Under the pieces are notes generated by a model. That model was not told the origin of the DNA. It saw only the letters and a program-made list of their open reading frames with translations, and did no database searches. A DNA stretch of 64,000 nt. Source: Mya arenaria (lineage: Eukaryota; Mollusca; Bivalvia; Myida; Myidae). Location of the stretch: contig NC_069138.1 in assembly GCF_026914265.1 (NCBI RefSeq), positions 29,079,262-29,143,261 on the forward strand, read 5' to 3'. Shown in pieces: positions 48,661 to 60,984 of the stretch (within the stretch, counting starts at the first letter, position 1; each line of letters starts with the position of its first letter). Both the position numbers and the translations under genes were made by a program.

Positions 48661-50540
48661 TCCCATAACTCTTGCTGATATCATTTAAAATGTTGTGGCT
48701 CTTGAAACTTATTTATGAGTACTTGAATATGGAAAAGCATTAATGTAAAATTTGAAAGTTTGTTAATGGCATGTTTTAAAGGGACTATACACCAGTTTTT
48801 TTTTACATAAAACTAATACCGTTGAGAACAACGCATTGAATCTGACTTACTTAAGGAATAAACTGCGGGGTTGGTGTCATTATCGGGGTATGAACGCAAT
48901 TGGGTTGGTCAATGTGTGTGAGTCCGAAGGAAATATTTCTTCTTCTTTTTTACTTTTTTTTTTTTTTTTGCGAAGATATCATATATTTTGCTTTAGGAAT
49001 GGCTCCGATAGTCTGACCCGTGGGCGCTATAATAAAAGGCCTGATAGATATAAGCTTGATGCCATCTTTTGAATATATCAGATATATTTAACCGAGTATT
49101 ATATAGAAAATACTTCACCAAGGAGGATTTCTCCCATACCCGACTACTAATGACTATCCGATTACTACTCAAGTTTATTTTTTTGAAAATGGGTTGAGTG
49201 ACAAAAGAAGCAAAACTTACTTTTTTTTAGTTTTCTACTCTTACTACAAACTTATTTTTAATCTGGCTAATTTTGTATTATTTGTATGCAAAGTGTACAT
49301 TTTAAATCGTTAAGTTTTGTTGTTTTTCTGCAGAATTGGTTGTGGTACTATTGTTTAATACTTAAATGGCACTTCCAACTAAACGAAAGCTGTCCCTTAA
49401 CGACATCGAATGTGTAGCAAACCATATAGAAACATACTTTATCAATTCTTTGAAAATATCATAACAATTAACTACTTACTCTCCAATTTTATCAATAGCA
49501 TCAAATGTAAACACTATTGACTACGGAAAAAAATTCAGTGGCTAAATTATATCAAAGGGGAGTAACTGCTCAGATATTTTTTAATTACCAACAAGTAAAT
49601 TTGCAGATAATCTCACAGTCAAAGTTTACGTTACATGTGCATACTATAAAAAGTAATAATTTAAAAAAACAACAACACAGTTTTGTTAATTGTATTCTAT
49701 CTTTTTTTAAATGTTATATATTATGGTGGATCTGACCAACTATAAATAATTATGCAAACTTATCCCAAGTATTCTTCTAAATATGGTCGCCACCTTGGCT
49801 TTTCCATGCTAACCTATGGCCAACAAATTATGAATCATAAACATTGTATACAACTCTTATAATATGTGTCTAGTATAACAATTTAATGTAAGAATACTAA
49901 ACAAATAGTTGAAAATAGTAGATCTTTAGTAGAAAAAGGGCAGTGTTAGGTACAGCTGTGTAGCAAACATATAGAAACATTCTTTATCAATCTATGAAAA
50001 TATCATAAAAACTACTTACTTACTATCCAGTTATATCAACAGCATCAAATGTTAACACTACTGACTAACAGAAGATTTCATGACAAGAAATCCTATCCAA
50101 TTTTCGATTAAGAAGGAAACCCCTATATGCCTGCATATACCTGGATTTTGCAGCATGCATGCAGGATGCTATGGTTTATAGGGCTGACTTGGTTCTCCAT
50201 GCGATTTCTCTCAGTTATCTGCTAACAGTTATTTCATTGAAATTTAAGGGCCATTACATCCATAATGTCATACATTGCAGGGGACCAATATTTTTCGGAA
50301 CAATCTTTCTGTAGTGCATGATTCTAAGGTTTTACGCCTCACCTCATTTTGCTTATCTCGACACTTGTTAAACCTAATCAAAAATCTCCTTGACAATAGT
50401 ATTTTACTATCTAAACCACGCACTTGAGTTATGTTTAAAGATAGAAAACATCAAACACAAAATGTACTTCATGTAACTATATTTCTTAACCCCGCAACAT
50501 CTATATGCAGCATCTATATATTTTGATATAGCGCCTTAAA
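48661..50540. other. Intergenic region between divergent copies 3 and 4; direct repeat
   Basis: No gene. Contains an AAAGGGACTATACACCAG motif at about 48777 and a diverged direct repeat of about 120 bp (TGTGTAGCAAACATATAGAA running into TATCAATAGCATCAAATG) at about 49408-49520 and 49955-50070. Confidence 0.5.
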
Positions 50541-50734
50541 TTTAAAGCTGCACTCTCACAGATTGAACGTTTTTAACAACTTTTTTTTATTTTTTGTTTT
50601 GTTTTGGAACGAATCAATATTTGCGAAAATCCATGGAAACCAGTTATATAAGACTGCTGACAAACTTTAAATCAGATCGAAGATATTTATATTTAAGTTT
50701 AAAAACTGATGTATTATGCATTTATGCAGCTTTA
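50541..50734. mobile_element. Fold-back MITE, copy C (half-length)
   Basis: Left half complete (TTTAAAGCTGCACTCTCACA onward). The right half is reduced to TTATGCAGCTTTAA at 50723-50734, so the internal palindrome has been deleted. Confidence 0.8.
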
Positions 50735-50928
50735 ACAACTTGATTACGGTATTGTTGTATAAGAGGCTATTAGGATTTGGCCGGCGTAAGGATGTATTTT
50801 GACCCAAACAGCAGCACGACCCCAAGCCATTATTATAAAGAAAAAGTGGCCAACGGGTCAAACGTATCGACTACCGGCTCATAATATTATGACTCCTGTA
50901 CATGAAGAAAAATGATACTGGGGAGTTG

Positions 50929-50929
<1 letters not shown>

Positions 50930-50968
<39 letters not shown>

Positions 50969-51040
50969 TTCATTATCGGTGGTGGTGGTGGTTGTGGTGG
51001 TGGCGGTGTTGTTGTGGCGGTGGTGATGACATTGGTAATA
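50930..51040. repeat. (CAT)n/(GGT)n microsatellite
   Basis: A run of CAT triplets followed by GGT/GTT triplets. Overlapping open frames (polyhistidine, polyisoleucine) are artefacts. Confidence 0.95.
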
Positions 51041-51764
51041 GCAGTAGCAGTAGTGGTATTATCAAAAGCAATTGCTGCAGTATTACCAGCTGCATTACTA
51101 AGACTTAGAGTACACGTATTGAATTACCAAACATGTTGACCTAATGTATTTATTTAAACTACAATATAACACAGTCGGTTCTGGTCGGCGGAGTTATATA
51201 CCTATTTACAGTAACGATCGTGGGGAGTCATGTTATTACCTAGGGTGATGGGGGGGGTCAATATTTTACAGAAAAGGAGTCACTCAAGGACAACGACCAC
51301 GGTTGTCATTTATGTGGCTCAAAATATGTTTGCATTTGCAATGATAAATCGCAATCTGCGAAACTGCTTTTAAAACGAATCAGAATGTGTTTATGATGCT
51401 GTGAACAAAATTGAAGTATAAAATTCAACATTCGGAGATTCAGTTTCGCCAATATGATAGATTTTTTGTTTGTATTTTTAAGCGTATACTTAGGAATTCA
51501 ATATTTTTACAGTGAAAAACGAAGCTTTTAAAATGAATAATTTGTTATAAAACTTGAAACCAAATAAATCTGACATTGTTAAATTAATATCCATATGCTT
51601 AGTGAAGCATATGCCTAAATATTATTTGACCTATGAAACGGCCGGCCATAAAAAATTCAATAAAGGTTACATTTACCTTCCAGATAAAACGGTCGTTTAA
51701 GCATACCATTTCCATTACCATCTGTCATATGCATACATGCCATATTTTTCGGAGACCATTCAGG

Positions 51765-51950
51765 GGTATTTGTTCAGAAAGGCTGAAAATTCAGGGGGAT
51801 TTTGGTAGTATTCAGGGGTACTTTTGAGCAAATTTGGCGAAATTTCAAAGTATTTTAAGACGCAAGTACGCCATTTTTAAATGCTCCCCAGGGGATTTTG
51901 TCTAGAATTCCAGGGGATTTGGGTCACATACCAGGGGATTTTCATCATCG
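51765..51950. repeat. Cluster of CAGGGGATTT-type short repeats
   Basis: CAGGGGTATTT, CAGGGGGATTTT, CAGGGGTACTTTT, CAGGGGATTTTG, CAGGGGATTTGG and CAGGGGATTTTC occur at about 51771, 51792, 51812, 51888, 51912 and 51932, most about 20 bp apart. Not a homogeneous tandem array. Function unknown. Confidence 0.7.
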
Positions 51951-52009
51951 CCATGTAGCCCTATGGCGCACGTACCAATTCACCTTGTTTACCCCTTTTC
52001 CAGCACTTA

Positions 52010-52560
52010 GACTATATCTTTATGAGACACGGCCATATTGCATAATAAAAGCTTTGTTATTCTGAAGTTCTGTTATTTTCGAAGTTTCGAGAAATTGGGG
52101 CCAGAGAGTTGGGATCTCTTATCATAAAAGTACTTGGGGTTTATCTATAAGTTTATCTTTATTTGTTTAATTGTTAAGTTTCCTTAAGTTAATGCATACT
52201 TTGATAAGATTGACTCTTTGCGTTTTATCTTTATTTAGTATTGTTGGGATAAGAGTGAGGTTTGTGCACTTAAACTGGTTTAAATCCCCAGTAATTTTAC
52301 ATATTACTGACCGTTCCAAGGCAATACCTAACAATCCTTGATAAACATACCTAGTTTTTTTATATAGTATGTATGCACTGTGCTGCTAATGGATTTTTGT
52401 GCTGTTCTTCCATGTTTCTTGGTTTTGATTCTATGTTATACGTATTTTGCGTTTACCCATTAATCTGGTTTATGTTCAAACGTTTTGCTACTGAGCTTGT
52501 TTCTGTAGTTTTTTGAATAAATATTGAGGACGAAACACATTTAGCGTTACCAAACTGATA
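52010..52560. repeat. Interspersed repeat, ACGGTCAG family, copy 3 (inverted)
   Basis: Inverted relative of 12350-12610 and 15360-15600: GGTTTGTGCACTTAAACTGG, CTGACCGTTCCAAGGC, TTCCATGTTTCTTGG and GCGTTTACCC. The longest of the copies, so the best guide to the family's true extent. Confidence 0.65.
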
Positions 52561-53021
52561 CTAAGTAACATTGTTATACACGGTCCTTATTTTCTTTTGT
52601 TACATTTATAACTCATAAAGCAGCGTATTAGTTGATTGCCGTAACACATAATCGTCATCTGATTGTGATATCATTGTTCGAGATTCCGTTAACATTAAAC
52701 GGTGCTGCTATAATTTTGCAACTTTTACTACTGTAACACCATTTTAAATAAAACAAAGGTCAGGCTATGTCCCGTAAAGAGCCCCACCTTCGTTTTATTA
52801 CCGAAGTATGATAGGGTGATAAGTTTCATCCCCTGTATGTGCACCCACCCCTGTAGTGCAAAACATTCATTTTAGGAACTTTTACAAACAAACTAGAACA
52901 GGAAAACATTGTCTCACCTATTCCATTGTATTATTGAAATCAATGTGTCACGGACACTCCAACTGTTGGTAATTTTAAACCTGATGGATATAATTTGCTT
53001 ATTTGTTTTTGGTGCAACTTC
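52561..53021. other. No gene seen
   Basis: Unassigned AT-rich sequence between two repeats. Confidence 0.4.
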
Positions 53022-53347
53022 TTAATGCTGCACTTTCACCGATTGATAGTTTTTATATATTTTTTTTTAGTTTTTGTCTCAGAATCAGCTGATTTTGGTG
53101 TCAATGCCTTTAATTCAGACATATAAGGTAACTCACTATAGAACGTATTGCAATTATTTGGAAAATTACCGAACATTTTAATTTTTGACCTTAAGCTTTA
53201 GTAACGCTTTAAGCCATTAAATATTCGAACGGATAAATGACATACTGCGAATTGATGTTTTGTCAGATCTTGTATTACTGGTTTCCAGACATTTACACAA
53301 AAATTGGCTTATTCGAGACAAGAAATCAGCTAGAGTACAGCTTTTAA
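53022..53347. mobile_element. Fold-back MITE, copy D (second subfamily)
   Basis: Ends TTAATGCTGCACTTTCACCG and AGAGTACAGCTTTTAA. The inner text TCTCAGAATCAGCTGATTTT matches copy F rather than copy A, defining a second subfamily. Confidence 0.85.
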
Positions 53348-54394
53348 TGTTAAGAAAGGAATTTAATTCAACTCAAAATCGTAATGTTTTGTATAAAAGC
53401 TGATCATATAGAGTTCACATATTAACAAAATAGAATATGCGAAAACTTTGCCTTTACATAACTACTGATGCATGTTCAGAACTTGTTAATTGATAATCAC
53501 AGATTTAAGTATAATCTTAAGCTAAATTAATTTACAACATAGTAACGTTTTCACGGTTATTGATACTAATGTCTAAGTGAGAAAATATTCCTTTTTTCAA
53601 GCGCAACAGCATCTCAAGTGGGCCTATGAAAACACTGTATTTTTTCAGCACAGAGACGTGTGATATACTAATGTACAACTTCGGAAACAATAAACACTTC
53701 AAAATACTGTGAAAAAATGGCGATATGAAGCAATCGCTCGTAATTATTGGATAAAACAAGGAGCAAAATTGATGCTACGAGAGTCGAATCTACAACACAA
53801 ATGGTAGGTCAAAATGTCAATGTAAATTAAATGTTTTTGAATGGATATGTGCTTGTTTTTGTAAACTGCTGTGATATTTTTGTAATTACTTTATTGCGTT
53901 CTTTACTTTGTGTGTTTCATCCAGATGTGTCGGCCACTAGACACCGTTTGATAAGAATTATATGCATATATATTACAAAAGCGTTCTGAAATGTTATGCT
54001 TTACCATTTAACTTTTTATCATGTATTTGATTGTATAGCCGTGTTGTTTTTTTTACTTTTCAGGACTAGTTGGTATATTAACACTGGATTGAACAGCAAA
54101 TAAACGCGTGCCCATAACAAGCTTACGACTCGTTAACATCACTCCATACGGACCAAGCTCAAGTGTCGGGACTCTGCCGTCATATGACATACTTACTTCT
54201 ACATAAGTGTTCGAGATGATTTTGGCATGAGATTGTGAATTGTGTGATATATTATTTGTGTCTTAAAGTTTTAAAAATGAATATACTAATTTGTCGCAGA
54301 TATTATGCGTTCGATATGAGGAAAGTATGAGCGAATATAACACCAACAGTGCTGGGACATGAAAACGTAGAACGGTACATATATATCAGGCTTT
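53348..54394. other. No gene seen
   Basis: AT-rich. A minus-strand frame at 53532-53759 has no recognisable motif. Confidence 0.4.
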
Positions 54395-55165
54395 TAAGGG
54401 ACTCTCTGGTGCTGGTTGGCACCAAAATGCAAAATCATTAAATCAACATTGCAACCCATACTTTGGTTAAGCTTAAGTACTCAGTCAAGAGGAATTAAAG
54501 TTGCACACTTAATCTCAGCATCAAGAATATCTCAGAATAAGGCTGGATTGACAGACCTCAAATGGAAAAAATATTTATATATGTTGGAACAAGTTAAATG
54601 GATGTAAAAGATTATTGTAAAAGGACTATCTTGTATTTGATATAGGGGTCGGCCATTTATTAGTATGCACTAAAATGCATATTCAACATTGAACCCCATA
54701 TTTTGGTACAACTCATCGTTAATCACGAGGAATGAAATGTGCGCACTCATGCTTTATTTCAGCAACCGGAATATCTTAGAATAGGGCTGGAATTAAACGG
54801 ACCCAAAGTGGATAAACTCTTTATACACATCAAGTTAAATGGATGCAAAAGACTGTAGTAAAAGGACTCTCTTGTGTTTGATATAGGGGTCGACCATTTG
54901 GGTTTGCACTAAAATGCATATCCATTAAATCAACATTGAAACCAATATTTGGGAACAGTTTTAGTACTCCCTAATTAAACGGATAAGACAGTGGCACACG
55001 CATGCTTAATTTCAGTATCCGGAATATCTCAGAATATGACTGGAATTAGACGGATCCAAAGTGGAAAAACTCAAAAATTGTGTATCAAGCTAAATGGATG
55101 CACATTAAACACATTATTGTAAAAGGATTTTATGGGTTTGATATAGGGGTCTACCATTTCAATGG
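54395..55165. repeat. Tandem repeat, about 240-260 bp unit
   Basis: TTGATATAGGGGTCGGCCAT-type landmarks at about 54638, 54880 and 55140, with GGAATATCTCAGAATA and AAGTTAAATGGATGCAAAAG in each of three diverged units. It ends about 350 bp before fucosyltransferase copy 4. Confidence 0.88.
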
Positions 55166-55510
55166 GGGTCTTTTTCACAACCATTTGAAATGGGTTAGAA
55201 ATTTCTTCATTTGGGTGAAAAATTATAATTCATTGGGGCATTGAGGTTTGTACAAAGGTGTTTCCGTCTGTGGCTGTAAAATAATAATCTAGCAGATATA
55301 TTTATAAAAAAAAAAGATTTTGAAAGTGAAATCGGTCATTAGGTCTTTTAAAGTATACATAAAAATACATTACCAAACTTATAAAGTTCAAATACATTGT
55401 CTCTTTTCAAAAAAGTCATATAAATCCAGCAAGAGTTAATTGCAGCTCTATGTCACCTATTAACAGCTTCGGTCAAATGCTTTGAATATTTGTTTACAGA
55501 ATGAAATAAG

Positions 55511-56189
55511 ATGAGTTACCGCGGAATGTACGCGTCAATAATATTGTTGGCGTTTGTTTATGTTATATACATTTTTAAAGAAGATATGTTTATATTGTAT
55601 GATGCAATTTATCAGCGACAGACTAACTCAAACATATCAATGTGCAACCACCGGAATTATTTTCAAAGGACCAATTGTTGTTTTAAAATATTCTGGGCAA
55701 AGTACGCTTACCAACAAATAAAGAAACACCATGCACAAGAAGAACTTGAAGTGATGAATCATACGACTGTTGCACATCGAAACATTACGCGTGAGAACAG
55801 AACTTGCAATACATTTCTTACGTTGAATGATCCGCAAGGAGGCGCTGGGAACGTCATGTTTAAAATCGCAGCTTTAATTGGAGTGGCCAAGAGACACGGG
55901 TTCTTACCTCGGACGACATTTGATAACCATCGAATATTCAAGTGGTTTCAATTGCCACCAATATATGACAAGTTCCCGGCAACAAATTCCATTCTGGTTA
56001 AGGAAGAAAGGCATGAGTACCAAACGGTGATTGAAACTTTGGACACATCTCGCAATTGGACGTTAGGTGGATTTCGCCAGAGTTGGAGATATTTTGCTTA
56101 TGCGAGAAATGAAGTACGGCAGATGTTCACGTTAAAGACCGAATATACGGATAAAGCTAAAGGATTCCTTAGAAACATATCATCTCAGG
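55511..56189 (+). CDS. Alpha-1,2-fucosyltransferase-like copy 4, exon 1
   Basis: Starts MSYRGMYASIILLAFVYVIY, a signal anchor at residues about 6-20. The stem contains NIS, NHT, NIT and NRT sites. The catalytic half has NDPQGGAGNVMFKIAALIGV, LPRTTF, LPPIYDKFPATNSILVKEE and NWTLGGFRQSWRYF. The exon is 226 codons plus one base and ends CTCAG/GTAACT (donor 56190). Directly upstream, TTTGTTTACAG at 55489-55499 looks like the acceptor of a 5' UTR intron, as in copy 3. Between it and the start lies ATGAAATAAG, a one-codon upstream ORF ending one base before the main ATG. The only copy on the plus strand. Confidence 0.93.
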
Positions 56190-57154
56190 GTAACTAGTAT
56201 TTAGAATGTTGTATTGAATCTTTAAGTGACACTCTTATTCAAAATCGATACATACACGTGTATAACAAACATAATTTTGACTGTTGAACCTTTAACTAGT
56301 TACTAAATAATTCATTTATTGAAAATCATTAATTACTGATAACAAGATGGTAACCGTGTATTTATTAGCTGAAAACGCAGAAATATTAAATGATTGGTGG
56401 ATTCTAAAAGATTAACTGTGATCTACTTTTATACCGTCTCATAAGGTCGTAATACCGTGTTTCTATACCTTTCTTTCAAATTTAACACGGTATCCTTCAT
56501 AAGAACCATTGTATTGGACATTTATTCATCCTTTTGGGTATATTAAAACAATTGAATTTATTGTGGTAAATCTTACTTGGGAATATGAGTGCATCTTAAA
56601 GCTAGAAAAAGGTTACGGAATCATTTCATTTCAAGATAAAGATTCAGGCGAAAATGTTTAAAATTGTCGTGGAGCTGCTAAAATTCGTTACGATTGTTTT
56701 CAAAACGCTTTCCAACCGTAGCACAAACGTAGCGCAATAGGGGATAGTCGTAAGTGCGACAAGTATACGGTATTTGTGGCCTATCGTTAGATGATCGTAG
56801 TCGATCGTTGCTTTATTATTTCAGTTTGAATGAAGATGACAATTTACGATGTAATACGGATTATAACAAATATTTGAACAATCGTTTTGAATCATTCCTA
56901 ATCATACATAAACAGCTTTTATTTATATAACCTTGTAAAATTGTTACAATCGCCGTATGGTAATCGTCAAAATTTGTACACAAAAATCAAACATTCACAA
57001 TTGACGTTGAGGGGTCGGGGAAGGGTATAGCGAAAACCGTTACACTAAGCCAGGCTTGTGTTTGACAATTTGTCAAGTAAAACATACGATTTATATAAAT
57101 AGTAGATGCTCCTTTCCCAAATATTTCTAACGAATATTTATGTGTTTATTACAG
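56190..57154 (+). other. Intron of copy 4
   Basis: 965 bp, GTAACT donor, TTTATTACAG acceptor, phase 1. No repeat or exon recognised inside. It is the shortest intron of the family here and may show the ancestral size before repeats entered the others. Confidence 0.85.
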
Positions 57155-57573
57155 ATGCTGTGAACGTCTGCGTACATGTCAGAAGAGGAGACATGCTACA
57201 GGAGGTCACCATAAAACGCGGGAATCTCCCAACAGATCCGGCGTATCTCAAAAGGTCGATGGACTTCTTTAGAAATCGGTTTAACAACAGAACAGTCAAC
57301 TTTGTGATAATTAGTGATGACATGAAATGGTGCAAAATCAGTACATCAGGACCAGACGTGTTCTACTCCCCATTTCAAACCGATGTCTTGGACTTTGCAC
57401 TCATGGTGTGTTGTGATCACGTGATTGTTACTATTGGGACATTTGGTTGGTGGGGGGCTTGGCTCTCCGGTGGAATAACAGTGTATTACTCCGCGTGGCC
57501 TACCAAAGGTTCTTCTCTTGATAGAGATTTGAACACATCGGACTATTTTCCAGACAATTGGATAGGTCTATAG
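57155..57573 (+). CDS. Alpha-1,2-fucosyltransferase-like copy 4, exon 2
   Basis: 419 nt after acceptor GTTTATTACAG, with phase 1 completing the Asp codon of DAVNVCVHVRRGDM. Has NFVIISDDMKWCK, DFALMVCCDHVIVTIG and TFGWWGAWLSGG, ending DYFPDNWIGL. Joined product is about 365 residues, a normal size for animal GT11 enzymes. By family it transfers fucose from GDP-fucose in alpha-1,2 linkage to terminal galactose. Bivalve acceptor preference is unknown. Confidence 0.93.
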
Positions 57574-57802
57574 TTCCATTTATTAAAAAACAACAGCTCA
57601 AAATAGTAAAAAACTATACGGACATTACGAAAGAAGATTTGACATTATATTCACCCTTTAATTACGAAACATTGCATATTATGGTTATTTCCCTTTGCAT
57701 TTTATTCATTGCTTTGTTCCTGTATAAAACATTGTAAAAGCCTTTGCAAAAACACACACAATGCAGATTTACACTTCACTACATATCCGACCCACAAATA
57801 CG

Positions 57803-57869
<67 letters not shown>

Positions 57870-58391
57870 GTGGTCAATCGTAGGATTACTCTTGGCCATA
57901 CAGGCCAGAATTATACATAAACTAAACCCTTTTCATAAACATTGTTGCCAAGCAGAAATTGTCTAGAGGACATACATTTACTATTATACAATGATATTAT
58001 TAAAATGAGTTTTGGCAAGACATGCATGATATTATTCATATAGGGACATTGTTTTACATAAGGTTTATATGCATTTGTTGTTAAAATCAGTTTTTTTAAA
58101 GACCCATTTGAGATGATGTTGCGCTAGAAAAATGAAATATTTTCTCTCTAAAACACATATCTATCAATTACCATATAAAGGTCAAAACGATGCTAAGGAG
58201 AGAAATTCATTTAGCTTAAAGTTTTACATAAATCCGTGATTATAAATTTGAACGGTTCTGAAAAAACGATAAATTAAGGAAAGGCATAGGTCTGTCATAC
58301 AGTTTCTTTTTTGTTGATATATTAACTCGATATGATCAGTTTTAATAAAAAAAGACCCTCTTTTGAGTTAAATTTTTGCAACTTTTTTATC
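57574..58391. other. 3' flank of copy 4
   Basis: No canonical AATAAA in the first 150 bases; ATTAAA occurs shortly after the stop. Contains the AT microsatellite. No gene. Confidence 0.4.
57810..57866. repeat. (AT)n microsatellite
   Basis: About 28 uninterrupted AT units downstream of copy 4. The Tyr-Ile frame over it is an artefact. Confidence 0.97.
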
Positions 58392-58702
58392 ATTAAAAGC
58401 TGCGATCTAACGGATTTTTTGTCTTGAAATGAGCCAGTTTTTGTGTAAATGTCTTGAAACCAGTAATACAAGATCTGATATCGCAGTGTTTCATATTTAC
58501 ATTCGAAAATTGATGCTGCATGGCTAAAAGCGGTACTAAAGCTAAAACAATGAATTTTTCGTCAGTTTTCCAAATAATTGAGATATATTCTATTGTGAGT
58601 TCTGTTTAATATGACTGAATTGAGGGCATTGCTACCAAAAAAGCTAAATCTTGGACAAAAACTAAAAAAAGTAAAAACTGTCAATCTGTGAGAGTGCATC
58701 TT
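58392..58702. mobile_element. Fold-back MITE, copy E
   Basis: Ends TTAAAAGCTGCGATCTAACG and GTCAATCTGTGAGAGTGCAT, with the internal palindrome (ACCAGTAATACAAGATCTGA and its mirror). The terminal repeats are more diverged than in copy A. Confidence 0.85.
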
Positions 58703-58864
58703 CTATATGTTGAACAAAAGATCAAAAGGTAAATAATAAAGTATACACAATGAATGTTATTAAAAATTGGTTTAAACATCACCAACAGTTATATTGTTCG
58801 TGACAAATAATTGGCATAAGCAAATTCGTAATGGACAGGTTTTCTTGGTTTGAAAGAAATATAA

Positions 58865-60670
58865 GCGAGATATAAAAGGCCTTTGATCGAGTTTTCCACT
58901 GCGGCTTTATTTTTAAACCTTAAAGAGTATGCAATTACCGGTAATGGAATCATCTGGATATCCAATTACTTACAAAATCGAAACCAATGAGTGTTTGTTG
59001 GAACATCTTTTGCTCGGTTTAATCTCATCACAGCAGGTGAACTACATGGTTCTATAATGTGCCCTTATCTCTTTTTCATATACGTCATTGTCATAGTTAA
59101 CGCACTAAAAAGCACAACTAATTATATTTTCCAGGATGATAATTCCCTTGCTGTCTCATCAGCTAGCATAGATCCTATGGATAACTCTATAAAGGCTGAT
59201 ATTCAAACCATTTCTGACTGTTCAAAACAATTGCTTGTTCAATTCAACCTATCAACGACTCAAGCAATGTTTTTCGCACTGTCAAATAAACTGCTTTCAC
59301 ATCTTGTATAGGATTAAACAGCTCTTACTTATTTTGACAAACGCAAACACTTAGGGGTCACTCTAGGGGTTCTGACGGAATCTGGTATAAACATATTGAA
59401 AATATTAAGACTTCTGCAAAAAGGGTCTTGGTTCATTAAGCTTTTTGATTTTAAACTTCGTCGAAGAACTGTCAATAATATTTATATTTCCTACATAAGT
59501 CCAATCCTCGAATATGATTCAGTAGTATTGGTTAATTGTTCTGAATATGAAAATAGAAACACTCGAGAAACTTCAATATGAGGCAGCAAGAAATGTTACA
59601 GATTTTACATGATCAGTGTCAATTGCAAACTTTATTTAACAACGTGTTTGGATTTTCTTATCAGATCGAAGATAAGTACAAAATCTCATCCCAGTGTATA
59701 AAAGTAATTGTAGAGAACTGCCATCTTACCTAACACAAATATTTGAAAGAAAATGATTAAAACCCATACAATCTATGAAACAGTGAAAATCTAGTAACTT
59801 TTGATATGAGATTAGAAATTTGCAGTTGTTCAACAATTCCTTCTGCCATTTCATTGTGGAAGAAACTCGATGTAAGACACAAAACACTGGCCATCACTCT
59901 CGTCTACCAAGCGACATTTACAACAAAGGTTGAAACGACCTGATGTTTTATCTGCATTTGTCTTTGCAGAACGCCGCTGGTCGGTTTATAAGAAATTAGT
60001 GCATCGATCTTAATTCAGACTTGTTTAATAATCACCTCAGAGTCTCTCCGTTATGTGGTCAATGTAATGATGAAGAAAATGACAAACACTATTTCTTCAA
60101 CTGCTCCGTTATTTGCAGTCGAAAGGCAATACTGTTTCAGAAAAGTAGAAAAGTTCAACCTCTGAGCACTAAATAACTACTTTTCGGATCTTAAAATCTC
60201 CATAATGATGATACGGTTGTAATATTTACGGAAGTATTTCACTATATAAAGTACAGTTATCGTTTCTTTAACATTCCACAGAAAGCACAAGGAACACTCC
60301 ACTGTTTTCTTCTAAACTTCTACTTTTTTCAATTATTATTTATTGCATGACACGATCTGTTATTTAAAAACCACTATTCTCGTATTTACAGATCACATTA
60401 TTCTTATATATATTTATATGAACACTACATTATGCATTAAATATTACATCTGGTTTTATATTTTATTTGACAACGTCAACATTGTGGTTTTCATGTGACG
60501 TTTTGAGAAAGGGCCGTAACTGATGTTGGAAAAACTCTTGGCCCAATCCGTTTGCATGTTCTTTTGTATATGAACGTTAGTTGTGTACATTGCACTGATT
60601 CTGTTTCTTTGTTGTTTGCGTCATCATATATTGTGTAAATATATCGCCATGCAATAAATACTAGCTCATC
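58865..60670 (+). mobile_element. 5'-truncated LINE (CR1/jockey-like), RT and C-terminal part
   Basis: Degenerate but collinear coding. FDRVFHCG at about 58883 belongs to the RT start. ITAGELHGSIMCPYLFFIYV at about 59026 corresponds to the canonical GVPQGSILGPLLFLIY. FQDDNSLAVSS at about 59130 corresponds to FADDTSL, so an intact F/YxDD box is lost. A Cys-rich end CGQCNDEENDKHYFFNCSV (60054-60112) follows. Several stops and frame changes interrupt it. No endonuclease domain is present, which is usual for 5'-truncated inserts. The 3' end lies in the region ending TTTACTTTAATGATAAAAAC near 60700. Inactive. Confidence 0.85.
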
Positions 60671-60679
60671 ATTATTACT

Positions 60680-60860
60680 TTACTTTAATGATAAAAACAA
60701 AAACGTCTAAGCTTTAGGTACAGATAAAAGTATAAAAGTCTTCATATGTGTTTTTCCTTCTAATTAGCTACGTGGCCATAAACTCCCTGGTTGAAATATC
60801 GCTAATTGTTTTATCTGTACGTATATCTTTACTGCTTGCTTCATCATATATTGTGTTAAT
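60680..60860. repeat. Repeat shared with 62218-62400
   Basis: ACTTTAATGATAAAAACAA, TAGCTACGTGGCCATAAA and ATATCGCTAATTGTTTTATC match the later copy with moderate divergence. It begins where the LINE ends, so it may be LINE 3' UTR or target sequence. Confidence 0.65.
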
Positions 60861-60984
60861 GTAATGCAATGCAATAAGATGTTTAAATCAAGGGAGGAAA
60901 CACATCCTCCCGTGTCGTGAGACACGAAATCAGAACTGCGAAAGGTAAGAGTACATGGACAAATGGTGATAATCGACTCTGTTA

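Noticed and set aside
50902-51139. Polyhistidine and polyisoleucine frames
   Set aside because: Two frames of one CAT/GGT microsatellite.
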